Shown here: positions 48,801-58,480 of the stretch, piece after piece
Position numbering within the stretch: the stretch's first letter is position 1
Layout of the letters: each line of letters begins with the position of its first letter
Source: Aquatica leii
Lineage: Eukaryota; Arthropoda; Insecta; Coleoptera; Lampyridae
DNA: 64,000 nucleotides
Assembly: GCA_035610365.1 (NCBI GenBank)
Contig: CM069436.1
Location: 86,243,912-86,307,911 of the forward strand
Direction: 5' to 3'
Notes under the pieces: model-generated
What the model was told of the DNA's origin: nothing
The model's input: only the letters and a program-made list of their open reading frames with translations
The model's database searches: none
Made by a program: the position numbers and the translations under genes

Positions 48801-49337
48801 AGAAATGATTTTGTTCGTTCAACAGCTAATCCAAGCATTTACATTCCACAGAATCAAACAGAGAAATTATTGGTAGCAATTTACGTCGACGATGGTCTTA
48901 TCGCGGTCAATTCGTATTTGAAATTACTCGAAGTAGAATTTAAGATAACAGTAGGTTCTTTGGATTTATTTTTAGGTATGCAAATTGAACAACGAGAATC
49001 CGGACTGTTCGTTTCACAGAAAATTTACATTAAGAAATCACTACAACGTTTTGACATGGTCAAATCCAAACGAACAAAGACACCTTCTGTTAATGCACAA
49101 CCAGACAGTACATCCAACGGTGCTCTCGATAGTTCCGTTCTGTTTCAGCCTGTAGTAGGATCACTTATGTACCTACTTGGCTTGTGCTACTCGCCCCGAT
49201 ATTGCCTACGCAGTTTTGAAAGTTGCTCGATCAATGGCTGCGCCCACATCTTTCGATTGGATCTGTGTTAAGCGTATTTTCAGGTACCTTCGTGGTACTC
49301 CAGAACTTGGAATAAACTACAGTTCGATGCCGATTTA
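45847..49337 (+). mobile_element. Ty1/copia retrotransposon remnant
   Basis: From ATG at 45847 gag-like sequence (45979-46260: KTDAKEIWDTLISVFEQ) leads to a CCHC-like region near 46560, a pre-integrase block (47090-47140: LQEWHKRLGHQD) and the integrase core. That core spans 47220-47690 and has GELIIADVNGPM, DDYSRLVRIYF and TPEQNGVAEQSNRHV, where Asp and Glu catalytic positions are visible but the middle Asp region is deleted. A linker follows, then reverse transcriptase (48560-49330: RYDAIRTLIAV, QFDVNTAF, VAIYVDDGLIAV, LFLGMQIEQ, PVVGSLMYL). More than ten frame breaks. No LTR was recognised; RNase H is missing where LINE sequence begins at 49340. A hAT MITE interrupts it at 48253-48540. Confidence 0.85.
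48253..48540. mobile_element. hAT-type MITE inside the copia remnant
   Basis: This 288-bp element starts CAGGCGCGGCGTCAGAGGGG and ends with the inverse of CAGGCGCGGCTCCAGCAGC, with C-rich and G-rich subterminal tracts. It is flanked by a perfect 8-bp duplication, CTATGATG (48245-48252 and 48541-48548). Removing it would rejoin the copia reverse-transcriptase reading around the YDETF block, which shows that it inserted there. Noncoding. Confidence 0.92.
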
Positions 49338-49682
49338 ACTATAAGATCTGACTTCACAAAAGATTATCAGATTTTAAAGAAATCTAAGGTGATAATATCG
49401 TCACGAGACGAGTGGACAAAAAACATGTACCCGGACGCAGTTAAATGAACTATATCTGGTATACAGATTGGGCCAAAAATCACAATGGTACCAGTGCAGG
49501 AATGTATGAAGGCAGGCACTATGGGAAGCAATTCGCTGACCTTGGGTGAATATGCGTCCGCTTTTCAAGCGGAAGTTGGTACTATTGACTGGTGAGTCAT
49601 TATTGGCTCGAAATCATACGTTAATGGTCTAATATCGATTATATCTGACAGTCAAACAGCACTACTTACTGGCACCACAGTA

Positions 49683-49967
49683 TAGAAACAATACTGTAGT
49701 TTCACTGGATCAAGTTTCTGTAACATAATTTACTTCGCGCAGATCAACTCGTGGCATAATGCGCCGCAGTCCGTTAAACAGATGTTCTGAGGAATTCTGT
49801 TCATGTGCGTCTGTGCAACATAAACGCTTGCAAACAAATTTAAAAAAGGCGTTAGTTTTGTTTGATTTCGTCATCAAAATCAACTCGTAGCATAATGCGC
49901 ACTGGCTAAATATGTTGCACGAAGATCAAAGTGCCGCCTGTGAACTGAAACTACTGTATTGTTTCTA
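49683..49967. mobile_element. MITE with TAGAAACAATACTGTAGTTTCA termini, TA target
   Basis: A 285-bp element with 22-bp TIRs (TAGAAACAATACTGTAGTTTCA against the inverse TAGAAACAATACAGTAGTTTCA), flanked by TA on both sides. This fits a nonautonomous Tc1/mariner-type element. It interrupts the LINE RNase H just after the SDSQTALL motif. Confidence 0.8.
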
Positions 49968-50343
49968 TACCGTGCTGACACTAAGATCGCCATTAATAAA
50001 ACCAAATTGATTATGGCATGCATGAACAGTACCTGGAAATATTGACAACTTGTCAACTAGTACAGCTCATCTGGATAGCAAAAGACTAGAGTGTTAAAGG
50101 AAACCTAATGGCGGATGCGCTAGCTAAAGGAGGACAACATATATATATGACCTGAATCCGTTTTCAGAATCCCCCACGAGACCGGAAAAGAAATAATTTG
50201 CAGGAAACTAGCAGCAAAGCATAAAAAACTATGGAAAAAGTCGACAGAGATAAGGCAGAAAAAAATGTTCCTTAGAGAGCTACAATGAAACACTCAAAAT
50301 GCACTTTCAAGCTGAGTCGACAAAAGTTAAGGAAACTTACAAG

Positions 50344-50992
50344 CAGTGTTGTAAATTATCTATATAAATTCATACAGATAAATTAATCTAGATTGATATT
50401 TTTTATCTATTTATATGTATCTAGATACTATTAAAAAATATATAAGTTATAATTCAAAAGTGTTTGATGGCAGAGCCATCTCATAGTATAAATTTACTAT
50501 GTGATTAAAATTAACTGTAGATAGCTATAAACGATGGTAAATACGTTGAGTTGCTTACCCCCAATGTCCTATTACGTTGTGGTTTTATCCCGACGAATTT
50601 TTCAAAGCTTATTTTGAATTTCGCGGGTGTTAAGCTAACTCAACGTATTTACCATCGTTTATAGCTATCTACAGTTATATAAGTTATGTGTATCTGCATA
50701 TATATAAATTTTTATTTATACTAGTTAAATAATATATATATCCAAAAATCCAGTGTGCCGTAACCAAAATTTATGTATTTTTTTCAGTAATTTCCCACAT
50801 TTCGTAGTAGTTCTTCAAATAAACTCCATCCATCGCTATTATTATCTAAGCATTTCATATAATCTATTATCTGTTATCTATTTAAAATTTAAATTGTTAT
50901 CTATTATCCAATACTAACTAGAAAATTTTTTAAGAAAAAAAATTTAGCTAGGTATATCTGTATAATTTAAAAATTATCTATTTACAACACTG
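50344..50992. mobile_element. hAT-type MITE with CAGTGTTGTAAAT termini
   Basis: This 649-bp element starts CAGTGTTGTAAATTATCTAT and ends with the inverse of CAGTGTTGTAAATAGATAAT, and is flanked by CTTACAAG (50336-50343) and CTCACAAG (50993-51000), an 8-bp duplication with one mismatch. The CAGTGTTGTAAA terminus is typical of hAT transposons. It interrupts the LINE fragment, whose reading resumes after it. Its interior carries a further inverted-repeat insertion at 50451-50677. Confidence 0.9.
50451..50677. mobile_element. Nested insertion with a 38-bp inverted repeat
   Basis: AACTGTAGATAGCTATAAAC and the following GATGGTAAATACGTTGAGTT (50510-50552) are repeated in inverse at 50634-50676 around a spacer of about 80 bp. 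The same 10-mer TATAAGTTAT stands at 50441-50450 and 50678-50687, which could be the target duplication. The left part also has two perfect small palindromes (GATGGCAGAGCCATC, ATAGTATAAATTTACTAT). Confidence 0.55.
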
Positions 50993-51345
50993 CTCACAAG
51001 TCTAATAACAGAGCGCTGTGGCCTTAACAAACACATGCATGGAACTGCAAAGTAGCCCTTTATGCCACGGATGCTTGGAAGACGACAAGACTGTGCAGCA
51101 TATGTGCTGTGTAAATACAAAACATATCAAACGCAACAAACAACGATTTTTGTCAAACCAAATCTAACCGATGACGAGTTGAAAAAACCTTCTTGGAATA
51201 AGTTTCTAGACTTCATTGACGAAACAGACTTGCTGAAGGAGTAATAAATCCAAGGCGCACAAAAAGACCAAAGAGGCTGTAGTGCAGGGGCGCTAGACGA
51301 ACCAACTCTTCAATAAAATAAAATAAACAAATAATAACAATAACT

Positions 51346-52827
51346 GAGATCAGATAATCTGTAATCATGTACGACACGCGCGTACACACATTTATTTTTT
51401 TAATACTTTTGCCTTATCTTCAATTGGAACATTTTACTGAGTTTTTCAATTGCCTCGAAGATTCTCGAAGTTCTAGAATGTTGCAGCATCGCTAAATAGT
51501 AGAACTTTATTCAGCAAACTACGAAACTTGAAATGTACCTACACATGTAAGCCGTAGACTGCAAAAGCAAAGTTTACTCAGACACGATGCAAACGAATGA
51601 CAATCAGATACCACATGTCGCGCAATAATCCAAATTTAAAAAAATGCTAATATAAACAACAAGAATGATACCAGAGCCGCGCAGCGGCGACTTTACGAAA
51701 CGCTAGAGTCAATGAAACGTATTCTATGACGTGTATTTTATATAATTTTTTCTATTTTAATTCAATTTTAATCTTTTCCGTATAATTTTAATTTTCAAAC
51801 ATTGGGAAACTTTAGTATTTTATTGAATTGGCAACACTTACACTTTGACATGTTAAAATGTATGTGTTAATTAACCTAAAATCTCATATGAAACAATCTC
51901 TTTATAATTTTATAAGTATACCTAACTATAACTTTGGATTTATAGGACGTATTTATATATTTTATCTTGGCATCAACTTTTGAATTCCAATTGTTAAGTT
52001 ACAATAGTTTTGATTTCTTTTTTATGTAACGTCAACTTATGATTCAGAGATACTAACTTTGAAAAAACTAACATTACAGAAATAGAGAAAATATAGTTAC
52101 GCTCAAAATAAAAATATACTTTTATGTAATTATTGTGAACTGGTAATATATAATTTAATTTCCATTGTCTTTGTAAATTGTAGCTTCTTTAGCATTTTTT
52201 ATTGTTTAAATATTGGCAAGTCTACACATAACCCGTTTATCTCCCTAAATCTAAATCGTGGATACGCCACTGGTTGGTATATAGTAAAACCAAAGGTAAA
52301 ACCACAGTGTGTAAAACTACATGAGAAAAAAACTATTGAAACCATGGATAAAACAAAACTATAAAATAAATATCTATTTTATTGTGAATTATGAAATTTC
52401 CATAATAGAACTATATATTATCTAATAAAATCGCATAACAACAATTATCAATTACTAAATTTTTGCTGTTACTTATTAAGAACTATGTAAAAATACATAT
52501 CACATGAATGCAAAAATGAAATTATTTCATAATGTCATGCAATGACGGGGAGTAAAGAGGGGACGTGTCCAAATAGCAGTAGCAACCAGTTTTGCTGTTT
52601 TTAAATAGCAGCTGTTAGCAACGCGCAGTCGTCATAGTGTCGTCGTTTACAAGCTATTGCTTTTATCGCTTTGTTGATTAATGCTAATTCTGCGATAGCA
52701 GACTATTATTCTGTTGATTCCACGTACATAATTTCATAATTGGTGTGTATAATTAGTTCACAATTTTTCGGTAAGTAAATAAACGTGTTATTATGTTTTT
52801 AAATTTTAATATTCCTGTTATAGTAGT
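51346..52827. other. Noncoding DNA with a hAT-like terminus; hAT gene promoter at its end
   Basis: Near 52225-52272 the sequence reads CTCCCTAAATCTAAATCGTGGATACGCCACTG, whose inverse CAGTGGCGTATCCACGATTTA looks like a hAT MITE end; the partner end was not found. From about 52560 lies the probable promoter and leader of the transposase gene below, with a likely leader intron (GTAAGTAAATAAAC at 52771 to TTCCTGTTATAG at 52823). Confidence 0.4.
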
Positions 52828-54708
52828 ATGGATTCGAAACGAAAAAGTTCCATAATCTGGAAATTTTTTACCGTCGACAATGAAACGCAGGCATTTTGCA
52901 ATTTATGCAAAAAAAAATTTTCCTATAAATCTTCAATAACCAACTTAAAAATGCACATAAAGAAAAAGCACCCTTCAGTTAATTTTATAGTGGCAAGTAA
53001 AGCTTCATACGTAGGCGCAGGAGCATCAAAAATTGAGATTAAAGAAACAGAGGATAATTGTTCTTCTAACGCAGACGATTTCGAAAACACATCACCAACC
53101 AATCTACATCAGCTTATGGATCAGGAAGATCCAATGGACTTAAAATCATCTATATCTACTGCAACTAGTGTACCAATCAAGCTTGAATTTACTGATAAAA
53201 CGCACATGGACGATTATCTTTTAAGGTTAATTACAAAAGACTTTCAACCTTTTTCGATTGTAGAAGACAGTGCGTTTTGCGAGTATACGAACGCTTTAAA
53301 TTCGGACTATATTTTGCCTAGCAGAAAAGTATTGTCTAAAATACTACTCCCTGAAAAATTTAACGAGTTGTACAATAGTGTAAAAGAAAAAATTCAAGAC
53401 GCAGTTTCTATTACGATAACCACCGATTGGTGGATATCAGTCAACGATCAGGGATTTATCGCTGTCTCCGCGCACTTTATTGATTCACAATTTCAATTGC
53501 AGTCAGTTTTGTTGGAAACTGTTTCGTACAATGAGAAACAAACGAGTGCCACTTTGGCAAGCGAGCTACAGCGAATTGTATGCGAGTGGAATTTAGAAGA
53601 CTCAATTCTCTTGACGGTGTCAGATAATACGACAAACATTGAAAAAGCTATCAGAGACGACTTGAAGTGGGAGTATTTAAGTTGCTTGGCGCACACAATC
53701 AATTCGGTGTTACAAGATGGTTTAACAACGGTATTGCCGCTTCTAGAAAAAGTTTCTAACATAGTTGTGTACTTTAAAACTAATAGTAGCGCTAAGGCTA
53801 ATTTGGATTTATATCAAAAACAGAATGGACGCCAACCAAAGAGGTTACTGCAAGCAATTCGTACAAGATGGAACTCACAGTTTTATATGTTGGAGAGGTT
53901 TTACGAACTAAAAGAGGAGATAAAAGCAACGTTGGCAGCTCAAGGATATCGTGATTTGCCGATGTTGACCGAGGAGGAATTTAACATCGTAGGAGAACTT
54001 ATAAAGGTACTTGCTCCTTTGGAATCGGTTACGAAGTTGATGAGTGATGAAAAGTACATAACTCTTTCTTCCGTAATAATAATTGCAAACGGCATTTACG
54101 ATGTTTATTGCCAAATGGGGAAACAGGAGTTTTCGAACACGAAATCAGTTATTTGTGATATACACGCAGGGGTTGTTTCTCGACTGAAAAATTTTGAATC
54201 TAACGCAATTTTAGCTGTTTCCACGTTTTTAGACCCCAGATTCAAAACAGTAGGTTTTCAAACGGAACTAACTGGCGACAAAGCAAAGAATGTAGTTATG
54301 AATTTACTAACTCAACTTATTGAGAAAGAATCTCCTTTCTGTAATCGCGAGTTTGCGACACCTCCTTCCCAATCGGACGATGAATTGTCAATTTGGAGTT
54401 TTTTTGAAAAAAAGGTCGCTTCGTTTGAGCTTACAGGAACCAATAGATCTCGTGCAAGTATTGAAATCCAAAGGTATTTAGAAGAACCGTTATTAAATAG
54501 ATTCGAAAACCCTCTAAGCTGGTGGAAGAATAACGCCTACAACTATCCAAATTTAAGTAAACTCGTAAGGATAAAATTTGGACCAGTAGCAACCTCCATC
54601 CCGTGCGAAAGATTCTTTTCAAAAACTGGGCAGTTGATGGTAGACCGTCGACGATCTCTCACTACAAATAAAATAAAAGAAATTATGTTTATTAACGTTA
54701 ATTCTTAA
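52828..54708 (+). CDS. BED-finger hAT transposase or derived gene, uninterrupted
   Basis: A single open frame of 626 residues. Residues 8-48 form a BED zinc finger (Cys24, Cys27, His43, His48). The transposase core has TTDWW with Asp200, VSDNTTN with Asp266, LAHTINSVLQ with His289, TRWNSQFYMLERF at 347-358 and FLDPRFK at 467-473. The C-terminal dimerisation region 550-626 has NPLSWWK, SIPCERFFSKTGQ and RRRSLTTNKI. This is the layout of ZBED1/Tam3-type hAT transposases at full length. The ATG lies 5 bp after a likely 3' splice site, so a spliced leader is probable. Alone among the many transposases here it has no frame lesion. It is either a recently active element or a domesticated gene; I could not find convincing TIRs or an 8-bp duplication around it. 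Confidence 0.93.
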   Translation: MDSKRKSSIIWKFFTVDNETQAFCNLCKKKFSYKSSITNLKMHIKKKHPSVNFIVASKASYVGAGASKIEIKETEDNCSSNADDFENTSPTNLHQLMDQEDPMDLKSSISTATSVPIKLEFTDKTHMDDYLLRLITKDFQPFSIVEDSAFCEYTNALNSDYILPSRKVLSKILLPEKFNELYNSVKEKIQDAVSITITTDWWISVNDQGFIAVSAHFIDSQFQLQSVLLETVSYNEKQTSATLASELQRIVCEWNLEDSILLTVSDNTTNIEKAIRDDLKWEYLSCLAHTINSVLQDGLTTVLPLLEKVSNIVVYFKTNSSAKANLDLYQKQNGRQPKRLLQAIRTRWNSQFYMLERFYELKEEIKATLAAQGYRDLPMLTEEEFNIVGELIKVLAPLESVTKLMSDEKYITLSSVIIIANGIYDVYCQMGKQEFSNTKSVICDIHAGVVSRLKNFESNAILAVSTFLDPRFKTVGFQTELTGDKAKNVVMNLLTQLIEKESPFCNREFATPPSQSDDELSIWSFFEKKVASFELTGTNRSRASIEIQRYLEEPLLNRFENPLSWWKNNAYNYPNLSKLVRIKFGPVATSIPCERFFSKTGQLMVDRRRSLTTNKIKEIMFINVNS

Positions 54709-55205
54709 TTTGTAAGGTTGTATTAAGTAAGTTATTTTCTATTTCATATCCATAGAATATCCGATTTTAGTCCAACTCGTTCATGGACATATATGAACAT
54801 CTCGTGGACTATTTTTCTTCCAATCTAAACTTCCATCAGCGAACATCCAGCAGATTTTTGTACGCGACTGCGTCCATTTTTGTGACAAAGATTTTATAAA
54901 CGATCACAGATACAGTAATGGACGTCTAGTAAAGTACACTTACCGTACATTCTATAGACATCCATAGAATGTGCTATCAGTAGTTATTAGTAACTTTTGT
55001 TTTTTTTGTAATGAGTTTAAAAGGACAACTAATAGTATATATATAATATTATTTATTTAAATGCACTTATATTCATTTACACAAATCATGTATAAAAGTT
55101 ACAATAAGCATTCTACACAGTTTAAATTCCATTAGACTAATATCACATAAGTTTACTCATACGCTAATATAACAATATTGTACAAATACAATAAGTCTTT
55201 TGAAC
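54709..55205. repeat. Palindrome-rich spacer between the hAT gene and SAAL1
   Basis: CCATAGAATATCC (54750) and ATTCTATAGACATCCATAGAATG (54950), with GGACATATATGAACATC and GGACGTC words between, form many short inverted matches, similar in style to the GACGTCC repeats at 42.6 and 44.4 kb. The last 150 bp are the SAAL1 3' flank. Confidence 0.35.
55052..55057 (-). terminator. Possible SAAL1 polyadenylation signal
   Basis: AATAAA on the minus strand, about 150 bp after the SAAL1 stop. It is the clearest candidate in range. Confidence 0.35.
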
Positions 55206-56450
55206 CTATTTGTTCCCATCAAATTCAGAGAGTAAGGCATTCAGATTTTCTTCGTTTAGAACATCGTAAGTAGATTTATTACTATACAAATTTTTAAGCA
55301 GATTCGACACGACGTCTTGTTGAAAACATTTGAGATCCGATTTTAAATTGTCTAATTTGCCAACATAAATAAAATAATTACAAAACTCTAAGAACAATTC
55401 GCATTCCTCGCATTTATTCGTTAATAAAATATTTGTTATACTAACTACGCTTTTAAAAATCGATTTGTTGTAATCAATGTTTAATACTTGAAAGATAAAG
55501 ATGAAGGCTTTGATATAAAACTGAAGTTCTTCGGATACAGGTAGGACGCACTCGTCTCTACTGTAGTAGTTGAGAATTCTTGATAGTTCATCGATAAAAG
55601 TACCTATATGTTTGTTTAATTCGTTCGAAAATTCGTTATTTTTATCGTCGGTGTTAATATAACTACAGATATTTGTAACAATTTGGATTAGATAAGTAAG
55701 TGCTGTCCTTTGATGATTGGTTTCGATTTCATCGTCTAATAAAGATAAACGTTCCTGTTCTAATTTACAGATACATTGAAAAGCAATCACAGAAGATTGT
55801 ATTAAATCACCCTTAATGAATTTGACCTCTAATTTATTATCCGACGTCATTTTAGACATTCCATCAAGTGAGTTTAATAGAAGATCTACATTGCAGGAAT
55901 TTAATAATATGTAGTTAAATTTTTCCAACACAACTTCGTCAACGAATGGTAACTGTTCACGATCGTAAGCTAATGCTTTAATAAAGCGAACAACTTGGAT
56001 TAAAATAAGGGAATCATCTATATCTAGAACAGACAAAATCATTTTAGCTTGTTTGTCAGTTATATCTGCCGTATCTACGGTACAACAAATGTTTGCTAAA
56101 ATGCCTATGACTATTTCCATTAACCTGTTTTCGTCATATTTAAGTATCACATCACACGCAATACTAGGATACGATAGTTTTAATAAATAATCGCAAACAT
56201 CTTTCTCTAGCGTCATATCCCATAAAAAGCACAAATCTTCTTCTATTTTATCCGACCATTGTAAATTGGTGAGTTGCATTAAAGTCTTAGCGACAAAAGT
56301 TTCGCTGTACATTGTATTTCCTATAGCATCACCTCGTAGTTTCACCATCATTTCCGAATCTATGTCCGTTGCAAGAAGATTACAATTGTTTTTCATTTCC
56401 TTATCTTCTTCTACCATTGTATCAGATTTTTCAGATTTATTTTCTTCCAT
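55206..56450 (-). CDS. SAAL1: Protein SAAL1 homologue, single exon
   Basis: A 414-residue open frame with an acidic, Lys/Glu-rich start (MEENKSEKSDTMVEED) and then an all-helical armadillo-like region. The segment CFLWDMTLEKDVCDYLLKL, PSIACDVIL and RLMEIVIGILANICC is the signature of SAAL1 (serum amyloid A-like 1; the name comes from a chance similarity). Later helices (LIQVVRFIKAL, ALTYLIQIVTNICSYINTDD) fit the same repeat fold. In vertebrates SAAL1 is linked to cell proliferation; its molecular role is not settled. Length is near that of relatives (about 430-480). The frame is intact and no intron is needed inside it. A retrocopy cannot be excluded, but no poly-A tract follows. Confidence 0.85.
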   Translation of the reverse strand: MEENKSEKSDTMVEEDKEMKNNCNLLATDIDSEMMVKLRGDAIGNTMYSETFVAKTLMQLTNLQWSDKIEEDLCFLWDMTLEKDVCDYLLKLSYPSIACDVILKYDENRLMEIVIGILANICCTVDTADITDKQAKMILSVLDIDDSLILIQVVRFIKALAYDREQLPFVDEVVLEKFNYILLNSCNVDLLLNSLDGMSKMTSDNKLEVKFIKGDLIQSSVIAFQCICKLEQERLSLLDDEIETNHQRTALTYLIQIVTNICSYINTDDKNNEFSNELNKHIGTFIDELSRILNYYSRDECVLPVSEELQFYIKAFIFIFQVLNIDYNKSIFKSVVSITNILLTNKCEECELFLEFCNYFIYVGKLDNLKSDLKCFQQDVVSNLLKNLYSNKSTYDVLNEENLNALLSEFDGNK

Positions 56451-58480
56451 AATTTAACTTTGTACAACTTACTTTTTAATTCTATACTGTATTGATTATT
56501 AAAAATTACAACATTGATACTAATTAATATACTTGTACAGGATATGAGGTTATGTATTTGACAATTCCCGTTAGATAAACTGATTTGCATAAGTTAAATA
56601 TCTCATACTGTAAATACTAAATAGTTTTAACTGTTTTATTGTCCGGCTTATCTGGACAAATTTATTAATATGATTATACCATTGTTGTTTATAAAGACGC
56701 GTATTGTATTTTTATTAAAAAAATTGTAAGACAAAAGTTAATAAATAAATAATAATAAAAATTTGTTCTATATTCTACATCACCCAAAGACACTAAATTT
56801 CAAGTTCTTGCTAAAAGATTTTATCAAATTATAAATATAATATTGTTTAAAAAAAACGAAAAAAACTACCACGCATATTTACCAGATTATTAATAAAGAG
56901 TTAGTATTTAAAAAAAGCGTATCGTTGACGTGTTTTTTATTTGCGTTGTAATGTAGATACTCCTCAGCCACAATTATAGGAATTTTGATAAAACCCTTGA
57001 ATCTTACTTTTCTCAATAATTTTCTGTAGAGAAAAAAATTGCATTGTTGGCACGTAGAGGAAAGTCGATAAAGTGGACCAAGAAAGACAAAAATCAGTGT
57101 AGTTTTCATGAATATAAGGTTTTAGAATAACCTGGTCAGTTTCTATTGCTTCGAACAGTTACGTGATGATGCATTAAAGCAGCAATTAGTTAAATTGTAT
57201 CAAGTTTTCTAGAGGAAAAAAAAATCTATGATACCTGTACACTCGTTCCGCTTTACCCATCTCGGTCGGATAAAGTGAACCACTGCAGTAGGGTTTGGTA
57301 GAACGGATACGTTGAACCTTTAATACACTTTGCTGCTGTGTGGTAAATGTGTTTTTGCGCTTGCCAAAGGTTTTCCTGTAAATGACGAATAACGTGACTT
57401 TGGAATCAGTGGCTGCTGCAACAGCGTAAGTGGCATATTTTCGACATCTTATGATTGATGGCAACTATTGCGTTTTCTCTTCGGAAGCATTTTCCTTTTT
57501 CCTCGCAAAAAATTATTTTATTCATTATTTATTTATGTTTTGGACAGTAAATACATCTACAGACAACGTAAACAGTTCCAAAAAACTGTGTAATTAAAGG
57601 AGATACCTCAGCTAAAAGACAATCCGCAAGCGCTTATAAAAATATACTTACGCTATTATAATTTTTTTATAAAAAAATAAAATCTTTGGCAAACTTGATC
57701 TTCGAGGCAAACTCTAAAGCCATTTACCAACTAAAACATACTTTTTTGCCACAGACAAACATATATTGGCGCTAAATTTGAAAGTTTAATTTCAACATTT
57801 TACTTTACCCGACCGTTTCACTTTAGCCGACTTTCCACTACTTCCGATTACGTATCGCTTTCGATGGTAGAATCGGGTAATATTAGTTGTTGTTTGAAAT
57901 TGTCTATTTTTTGTTTTAAGGTTTGTCTTTCTTTGCCTTTTTTTAGGTTTGACTAAAAGAACGCTTAGTTCTTTTTTTCCCCTATTTACTTCTCGATTTT
58001 TTTGTTTCTTTAATTCTTTCTTTTTCAAAAGTGACTGTATAAATTTTTAATTTCCCAGCTCGGTTTGCTCAAGCATATTGTGTGCTGGTTCAAAGAAACG
58101 GTCGAACGTGCTCAAGGGTGCACCGAGCAAGAATATTCACTTGTGGTTTACAACTATCGATTGAGAATGATAAAAATTATTTGGTTCGCACCATGGATTA
58201 CCTTATGTTTATCAAAACCACTCAAAATATTTCAAGGTGTGCTCAAGTATTCATGAAAACCATTTCTGCCGTTTTAAAAATTTTCTATTCCAGTTGCATA
58301 GCACTCTGGTTTCTCTTCAATTACCGCTATAAATCTTTCACCTTTAGTTAAAGCCAAAAGATATTGATTTACTATTGTGAGCAATCAGGCGAAGTTGGAT
58401 AATTAAAACCGACAGTAATTTTGTAATTACTTTGATTTTGTGTTAAGTTAAGTTAAAGTAGCTTTAGGTAAATCAGTCAT
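56451..58480. other. SAAL1 5' flank and unassigned DNA
   Basis: Several open frames of 60-92 codons on the minus strand (56879-57109, 57186-57464, 57792-58028) have no recognisable domain, and one is a Lys-rich low-complexity frame. A loosely repeated phrase (GTTTGCTCAAGCATAT and GTGTGCTCAAGTATTC) occurs at 58060-58250. Nothing is supported as a gene. Confidence 0.4.

Larger units (their letters stand above)
49340..51345 (+). mobile_element. 3' part of an I/R1-type LINE (RNase H and tail)
   Basis: Plus-strand frames give the RNase H domain (YTDWAKNHNGTSAGMYEG, EYASAFQAEV, SDSQTALL, NLMADALAKGG in different frames), then after the hAT insertion a region resembling RCLEDDKTVQHMCC and a closing block at 51062-51244 (LTDDELKKPSWNKFLDFID). 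The 3' end has a short UTR and an AATAAAATAAAATAAAC-type tail to about 51345, as in LINEs with simple-repeat tails. The reverse transcriptase is absent; it starts where the copia remnant stops. Two MITEs split it (49683-49967 and 50344-50992). Confidence 0.75.

Noticed and set aside
56879..57464. Two minus-strand frames upstream of SAAL1 considered as an extra gene
   Set aside because: No family recognised, no splice pairing that joins them, and AT-rich chance frames of this length are common here.
57792..58028. Lys-rich 78-codon frame
   Set aside because: Low-complexity A-rich DNA on the minus strand gives Lys codons automatically.
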